From positions 1-55,517 of the forward strand of contig DJEW01000013.1 of assembly GCA_002431965.1 (NCBI GenBank): a stretch of 55,517 nt of DNA. The letters run 5' to 3'. This document shows, piece by piece, positions 51,156 to 55,517 of the stretch (the stretch's first letter is position 1; each line of letters opens with the position of its first letter). The notes under the pieces were generated by a model. It was not told the origin of the DNA. It saw only the letters and a list, made by a program, of their open reading frames with translations, and made no database searches. The translations under genes and the position numbers were made by a program. The DNA is from Clostridiales bacterium UBA5888. GTDB taxonomy: Bacteria; Bacillota; Clostridia; Oscillospirales; Oscillospiraceae.

Positions 51156-52427
51156 ATGGGCAAGTTTGATGAAAGAAGAAGTCTCAGATGTTCATTCTGC
51201 GGCAAGCCGCAGTCGGCGGTCAACCGCCTTATTGCCGGAAACGGCAGCTATATATGTGATGAGTGCGTGCGTATGTGCGCAAGTATAATCGATGATGGCG
51301 TATCCGCACCGCAGTGTATAAACGGCGGCGCCGTTCAGCCGCTCGTCTTCGAACGCCTTCCCAAGCCTATGCAGATCAAGGCACGTCTCGATGAGTATGT
51401 TATAGGACAGGAACGGGCGAAGATCGCGTTGTCCGTCGCCGTATACAATCACTATAAGCGTATCCTTCACGCCGGAAAATCGGACGTGGAGCTGCAAAAG
51501 AGCAACATCCTGCTCATAGGACCGACAGGCAGCGGCAAAACGCTCTTCGCCCAGACGCTTGCAAAAATGCTCGACGTGCCTTTTGCCATTGCAGATGCCA
51601 CCACGCTCACGGAAGCGGGCTATGTCGGCGAAGATGTGGAGAATGTCATCCTCAAGCTCCTGCAGGCGGCGGATTTTGACGTGGAGCGCGCAGAGCGCGG
51701 AATAATTTATATCGACGAGATTGATAAGATCGCCCGCAAAAGCGAGAACACTTCCATCACGCGGGATGTTTCCGGCGAGGGCGTGCAGCAGGCGCTGCTC
51801 AAACTTCTGGAGGGCACTGTTGCAAATGTTCCCCCGCAGGGCGGGCGCAAGCATCCGCATCAGGAGTTTATTCAGGTCGACACGACAAATATTCTCTTCA
51901 TCTGTGGCGGCGCGTTTGACGGGCTGGATAAGATTATCGAAAAACGCACGAATAAAAAGACTATGGGCTTCGGTGCGGACATTGTAAGCAGCACAGAGCG
52001 CGATGTGGGCGAGATCCTTGCCCAGGTGCAGCAGCACGATCTTTTGAAGTTTGGCATTATTCCGGAGCTTATCGGGCGTCTTCCCGTCATCGCTTCGCTT
52101 TCTTCACTCACGCGCGATGATCTTGTGCGCATCCTTACTGAACCGAAGAACGCCATGACAAAGCAGTACAAGGCGCTCTTTGACTATGACAAAGTCAAAC
52201 TTGACTTTGAGCCTGCGGCACTTGAAGCCATTGCGGACAAGGCGATAGCGATGAAGATAGGCGCGCGCGGACTGCGCAGCGTCATGGAGGGCGTAATGAC
52301 GGACATCATGTATACCGTCCCGTCAGACCCGACGGTCAAGCGCGTGGTCATCACGGCGGCAAGCGTCAACGGCACCGAAATGCCTCGCGTTGAGCATATC
52401 AACGACACGTCAGGCAGTAAATCCTGA
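51156..52427 (+). CDS. clpX: ATP-dependent Clp protease ATPase subunit ClpX
   Basis: AAA+ unfoldase feeding ClpP. 423 residues from ATG 51156, nine bases after GAGGGG. The N-terminal zinc-binding domain has CSFCGKPQ and CDECVRMC, followed by Walker A GPTGSGKT near 122-129, Walker B IIYIDEIDKI, the pore loop AGYVGEDVENV region and the IGF-type loop KFGIIPELIGRLP. All intact. A longer frame from 51135 lacks a ribosome-binding site. Confidence 0.97.
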   Translation: MGKFDERRSLRCSFCGKPQSAVNRLIAGNGSYICDECVRMCASIIDDGVSAPQCINGGAVQPLVFERLPKPMQIKARLDEYVIGQERAKIALSVAVYNHYKRILHAGKSDVELQKSNILLIGPTGSGKTLFAQTLAKMLDVPFAIADATTLTEAGYVGEDVENVILKLLQAADFDVERAERGIIYIDEIDKIARKSENTSITRDVSGEGVQQALLKLLEGTVANVPPQGGRKHPHQEFIQVDTTNILFICGGAFDGLDKIIEKRTNKKTMGFGADIVSSTERDVGEILAQVQQHDLLKFGIIPELIGRLPVIASLSSLTRDDLVRILTEPKNAMTKQYKALFDYDKVKLDFEPAALEAIADKAIAMKIGARGLRSVMEGVMTDIMYTVPSDPTVKRVVITAASVNGTEMPRVEHINDTSGSKS

Positions 52428-52464
52428 CGCAATATACCCTATCCTCCTGAAAGGAGAAAAAGAC

Positions 52465-54867
52465 ATGAACAGCGAATTATTATATGATGTAAAAAATATG
52501 CCTCTGCTCGCTCTGCGCGGGCTGAGCGTTTTCCCGGGAATGCTTCTCACATTCGATGTGGAGCGCAGCGCGTCTGTTGCGGCGCTCGACGAGGCGGTGA
52601 GGACGGATCAGCTCATTTTCCTTGCTGCGCAGAAAGATCCCATTGCCGACGCGCCGGATGAGAGCGAAATATATCACATCGGCACTATATGCCGCGTGCG
52701 CCAGCAGCTTCGGCAGCCGCGCGGCGGTGTTACGCGGGTGCTGGTAGAGGGAATATGCCGCGCGGAGGCGATCGACATTGACACCGCAGGCAAGTGGTAT
52801 ACCGCCGAGGTGCGCGAGCTGCACGACAAGACTGACCGCGTGAGCGCCGCACGGAAAGAGGCTCTGCTGAGAAACAGCCTTTCCCTGTTTGAAGAGTACA
52901 TACAGGCAAACCCGGACATGATAAGCGAGCAGATACTCAATCTTCTCGCAAACCCAACTCCCGGCTATGTTTCCGACTATATTGCGCACAATGTGCGTCT
53001 GAGTGTCGAGGATAAGCAGGCGCTCCTGGAGGAGCTTTATCCCTGCCGCCGTCTTGCGCTGCTGGGCAAGCTGCTCAACAACGAGCTGAATATTATCAAC
53101 ATTGAAAAAGAGATAAACGATGCGGCTCAGGAGGCGATAAACCAGAACCAGCGTGAGTATTACCTGCGCGAGGAGTTGAAGGTAATTCAGGCGGAGCTGG
53201 GCGAGGACGGACAGCTGGATGATATCGACGACTACCGCAAGAAAATAAACGCACTGCCGGTGTCTGACGAAATCCGGGAAAAGCTCCTTAAAGAGCTTGG
53301 ACGTCTCGCAAAGCAGCCGTTCGGCTCGTCCGAGGCGGCAGTCCTGCGCGGTTATCTGGATGTGTGTCTTGAGATCCCGTGGGGAAAAACGACAAAGGAG
53401 ACTGTGGACATAGAAAAAGCGCGGAAGCTCCTTGATGATGAGCATTACGGCCTGGAGAAGGTCAAGGAGCGTGTGCTTGAATATCTTGCGGTGAAGCAGC
53501 TTTCGCCGGACATAAAAGGCGGGCTTTTGTGCCTTGTCGGTCCCCCGGGAACAGGCAAGACCAGCATGGCCATGAGTATCGCGCACGCAACAAACCGTAA
53601 GCTCTGCCGCGTGTCGCTGGGCGGCGTGCATGATGAGGCCGAGATACGCGGACATCGCAAAACCTATATTGGCTCAATGCCGGGGCGCATTGTCAGCGGC
53701 ATTATTCAAAGCGGCAGCATGAACCCTCTTATGGTGCTCGATGAGATCGACAAGCTTGGCGCGGATTACCGCGGCGACCCCGGAGCGGCTCTTCTCGAGG
53801 CTCTTGACGGTGAGCAGAACGGCACATTCCGCGACAATTTCCTTGAGATACCTATAGATTTGTCGGGCGTGTTCTTCATTACAACGGCAAATACAACAGA
53901 TACCATCCCACGTGCGCTGCTTGACCGAATGGAGGTCATAGAGCTTCCAAGCTACACCGACGAGGAGAAAGTCGAAATTGCCAAGCGCCATCTGCTGCCC
54001 AAGCAGCGCAGGAAGCACGGCTTGAAGACGCCGCAGCTTAAAATCGACGATGCGGCGCTGCGTGAGATCATCTCCGGATATACTCGCGAGTCCGGCGTGA
54101 GGCTTCTTGAACGTGAGCTTGCCGCCGTATGCCGTAAGGCGGCGGGAGGCATTGCCGAAGGCAAATATAAAAGTCTTACACTGAAACCCGGTAAGCTCGA
54201 GAGCGTTCTCGGTCCTGTGAAGTTCAGACCGGAGCCGTTCCGCTTCTATGATGAGGTCGGACTGGTGCATGGTCTGGCGTATACCTCCGTCGGCGGAGAG
54301 ACGCTTGATGTAGAGGCGCTTGTGACTGACGGAAGCGGCAGGCTGGAGCTGACGGGCAATCTTGGCGATGTGATGAAGGAATCGGCAAAGGCGGCGGTCA
54401 GCTTTATACGCAGCCGTGCGGAAAAGCTTGGTATTGACCCGGAATTCTATAAAAACAAGGATATACACGTTCATTATCCGGAAGGAGCGGTGCCTAAAGA
54501 CGGTCCGTCCGCCGGCGTGACGACCTGCGTTGCGCTTGTTTCCGCACTGACGGGGCGTCCGGTGCGCCATGACGTTGCAATGACCGGGGAAATAACCCTG
54601 CGCGGACGTGTGCTGCCGATAGGCGGGCTGCGCGAAAAAACGATGGCGGCGCTGCGAGCCGGCATAAAGACCGTTATCATTCCTGCGGAGAATGTGCCAG
54701 ATCTGGAGGAAATCGACCAGAAGGTCCGCGCACAGATAAACTTCATCCCGGTCAGCTATGCCGACGAGGCACTCAATGCCGCGCTCGTTCCTGAAAAGGG
54801 AGACACGCATATGACTGCCGCCGGTATGCTCTGCAAAACGGCAGACGCGCCTAAAGTGCGTCAGTGA
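52465..54867 (+). CDS. lon: ATP-dependent protease Lon
   Basis: A 800-residue LonA: N-terminal substrate domain, AAA+ module with GPPGTGKT at 359-366, and a proteolytic domain whose Ser682 (KDGPSAGV) and Lys725 (GGLREKT) form the catalytic dyad. Degrades damaged and regulatory proteins. ATG 52465 is 8 bases after AAGGAG. A frame from 52390 overlaps clpX and is rejected. It is followed by engB, an arrangement common to Firmicutes. Confidence 0.97.
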   Translation: MNSELLYDVKNMPLLALRGLSVFPGMLLTFDVERSASVAALDEAVRTDQLIFLAAQKDPIADAPDESEIYHIGTICRVRQQLRQPRGGVTRVLVEGICRAEAIDIDTAGKWYTAEVRELHDKTDRVSAARKEALLRNSLSLFEEYIQANPDMISEQILNLLANPTPGYVSDYIAHNVRLSVEDKQALLEELYPCRRLALLGKLLNNELNIINIEKEINDAAQEAINQNQREYYLREELKVIQAELGEDGQLDDIDDYRKKINALPVSDEIREKLLKELGRLAKQPFGSSEAAVLRGYLDVCLEIPWGKTTKETVDIEKARKLLDDEHYGLEKVKERVLEYLAVKQLSPDIKGGLLCLVGPPGTGKTSMAMSIAHATNRKLCRVSLGGVHDEAEIRGHRKTYIGSMPGRIVSGIIQSGSMNPLMVLDEIDKLGADYRGDPGAALLEALDGEQNGTFRDNFLEIPIDLSGVFFITTANTTDTIPRALLDRMEVIELPSYTDEEKVEIAKRHLLPKQRRKHGLKTPQLKIDDAALREIISGYTRESGVRLLERELAAVCRKAAGGIAEGKYKSLTLKPGKLESVLGPVKFRPEPFRFYDEVGLVHGLAYTSVGGETLDVEALVTDGSGRLELTGNLGDVMKESAKAAVSFIRSRAEKLGIDPEFYKNKDIHVHYPEGAVPKDGPSAGVTTCVALVSALTGRPVRHDVAMTGEITLRGRVLPIGGLREKTMAALRAGIKTVIIPAENVPDLEEIDQKVRAQINFIPVSYADEALNAALVPEKGDTHMTAAGMLCKTADAPKVRQ

Positions 54868-54894
54868 TGCTTTTTCATACGAAGGGAGATGTCC

Positions 54895-55482
54895 ATGGCA
54901 GTATTGAACGTGAATAAGACCGAATTTGTCAAGTCCGCCGCGTCAAGGGAGCAGTTTATTCAAAGCTCCGTGCCGTGCGTCGCCTTTGCAGGAAAATCCA
55001 ATGTGGGCAAATCTTCGGTGATAAACCGCCTGCTTAACCGCAGGAACTTTGCACGTGTAGGCTCTGAACCGGGAAAAACCGTCCATGTAAACTATTTCCT
55101 TATCGACGGCAAGCTCTATCTTGTGGATCTGCCGGGATATGGTTACGCGAAGGTTTCGCGCAGTGAGCGCGAGCGCTGGGGGCGGCTGATGGAGGATTTT
55201 TTTGCTTCCGGTCTTTTTCGCCTTGGCGTAATGATCGTGGATTCACGCCACAAGCCGACGGCGGATGACGTCACGATGGCAGAGTGGTTCAAAGCCTCGG
55301 ACTGCCCTCTCGTCGTTGTTGCAAACAAGCTTGATAAGCTGAAAAAGAGTGAGATCGAGCCGAATCTGGCGCTTATACGAGCAACGCTTGCGCTGCCTGA
55401 TGATGTGCACATAATTCCTTTTTCTGCTGAAAAAGGTCAGGGGCGTGACGAGCTGATGAGCGAGTTGACAAAGCTGATATGA
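54895..55482 (+). CDS. engB: Ribosome biogenesis GTPase EngB (YihA/YsxC)
   Basis: A 195-residue GTPase acting in 50S assembly. Motifs: G1 GKSNVGKSS at 33-41, G2/switch with GKTVHVNYF, G3 DLPGYGYAKV and G4 ANKLDKL. ATG 54895 follows AAGGGAG by 6 bases; ATG 54889 is too close to that site. Complete at the stop at 55480-55482. Last gene in the window. Confidence 0.96.
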   Translation: MAVLNVNKTEFVKSAASREQFIQSSVPCVAFAGKSNVGKSSVINRLLNRRNFARVGSEPGKTVHVNYFLIDGKLYLVDLPGYGYAKVSRSERERWGRLMEDFFASGLFRLGVMIVDSRHKPTADDVTMAEWFKASDCPLVVVANKLDKLKKSEIEPNLALIRATLALPDDVHIIPFSAEKGQGRDELMSELTKLI

Positions 55483-55496
55483 TAAAATGCAGGAGC

Positions 55497-55517
55497 AAGG
55501 CAAGTTTATTTTGCCCT
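55497..55517 (+). other. Start of a possible terminator, cut by the window end
   Basis: AAGGCAA and TTGCCCT could form a short stem around GTTTATT directly after engB; the sequence ends before any T-run can be seen. Confidence 0.25.

Overview
The window reads as chromosomal core DNA of a GC-rich, anaerobic, spore-forming Clostridia bacterium, most like the Oscillospiraceae/Ruminococcaceae of the gut. Supporting signs are sporulation genes (ylbJ, yqfC, yqfD, a SpoVD-like PBP with PASTA domains), Firmicute-type neighbourhoods (phoH-ybeY-era-yqzL-recO; mraZ-rsmH-ftsL-PBP-murE-mraY-ftsW-murG; lepB-rbgA-rnhB-yraN; tig-clpP-clpX-lon-engB), strong GGAGG ribosome-binding sites, and a MurE with the DNPR motif of meso-diaminopimelate enzymes. 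Almost every gene is on the + strand. The exceptions are ylbJ, glnS, one GT2 glycosyltransferase and a small DUF1540 gene. I see no rRNA, tRNA, CRISPR array or prophage.

Region 1 (1-2850) is the accessory part. It holds the 3' end of a macrodomain ADP-ribose hydrolase overlapping a SirTM-class sirtuin, a triple TGCACCCCC repeat that looks like an insertion-sequence end, a degraded secreted-protein remnant, and a lone tyrosine recombinase flanked by inverted repeats. Region 2 (2980-7600): murA, a WalJ-like metallo-beta-lactamase-fold protein, rlmH, a DUF2007 protein and phosphoglucomutase. Region 3 (7601-15984): ylbJ diverges from yqfC-yqfD-phoH-ybeY-era-yqzL-recO-mutS2, joining sporulation, ribosome maturation and DNA repair. 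Region 4 (16041-20917): HPr, an EamA transporter, uvrC, rsmD, coaD and a coiled-coil protein of unknown function, closed by a strong terminator.

Region 5 (20973-33612) is the division and cell-wall (dcw) cluster. It starts with a near-consensus promoter and a three-repeat MraZ operator and runs mraZ-rsmH-ftsL-spoVD/pbp-murE-mraY-ftsW-murG-murA2-ftsQ-ftsZ. murF, murD, murC and ftsA are not in it. Region 6 (33648-38924): a YihY-family membrane protein, glnS on the opposite strand, and the radical-SAM/TIGR03936 pair. Region 7 (38937-45199): rplS with a structured leader, surrounded by glycosyltransferases and an O-antigen-ligase-like membrane protein; these separate rplS from lepB, its usual neighbour. 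Region 8 (45270-55517): lepB-rbgA-rnhB-yraN, DUF1540, a metallophosphoesterase, then the protein quality-control run tig-clpP-clpX-lon and the ribosome-assembly GTPase engB.

I found no clearly new multi-gene system. The observations most worth a second look are the edge-truncated macro/SirTM pair with its mobile-element scar, a ribosome-binding-site-sequestering hairpin before murA2, the MraZ operator, the lysine-rich tail on trigger factor, the coiled-coil protein before the dcw cluster, and the surface-glycan genes placed between rplS and lepB.
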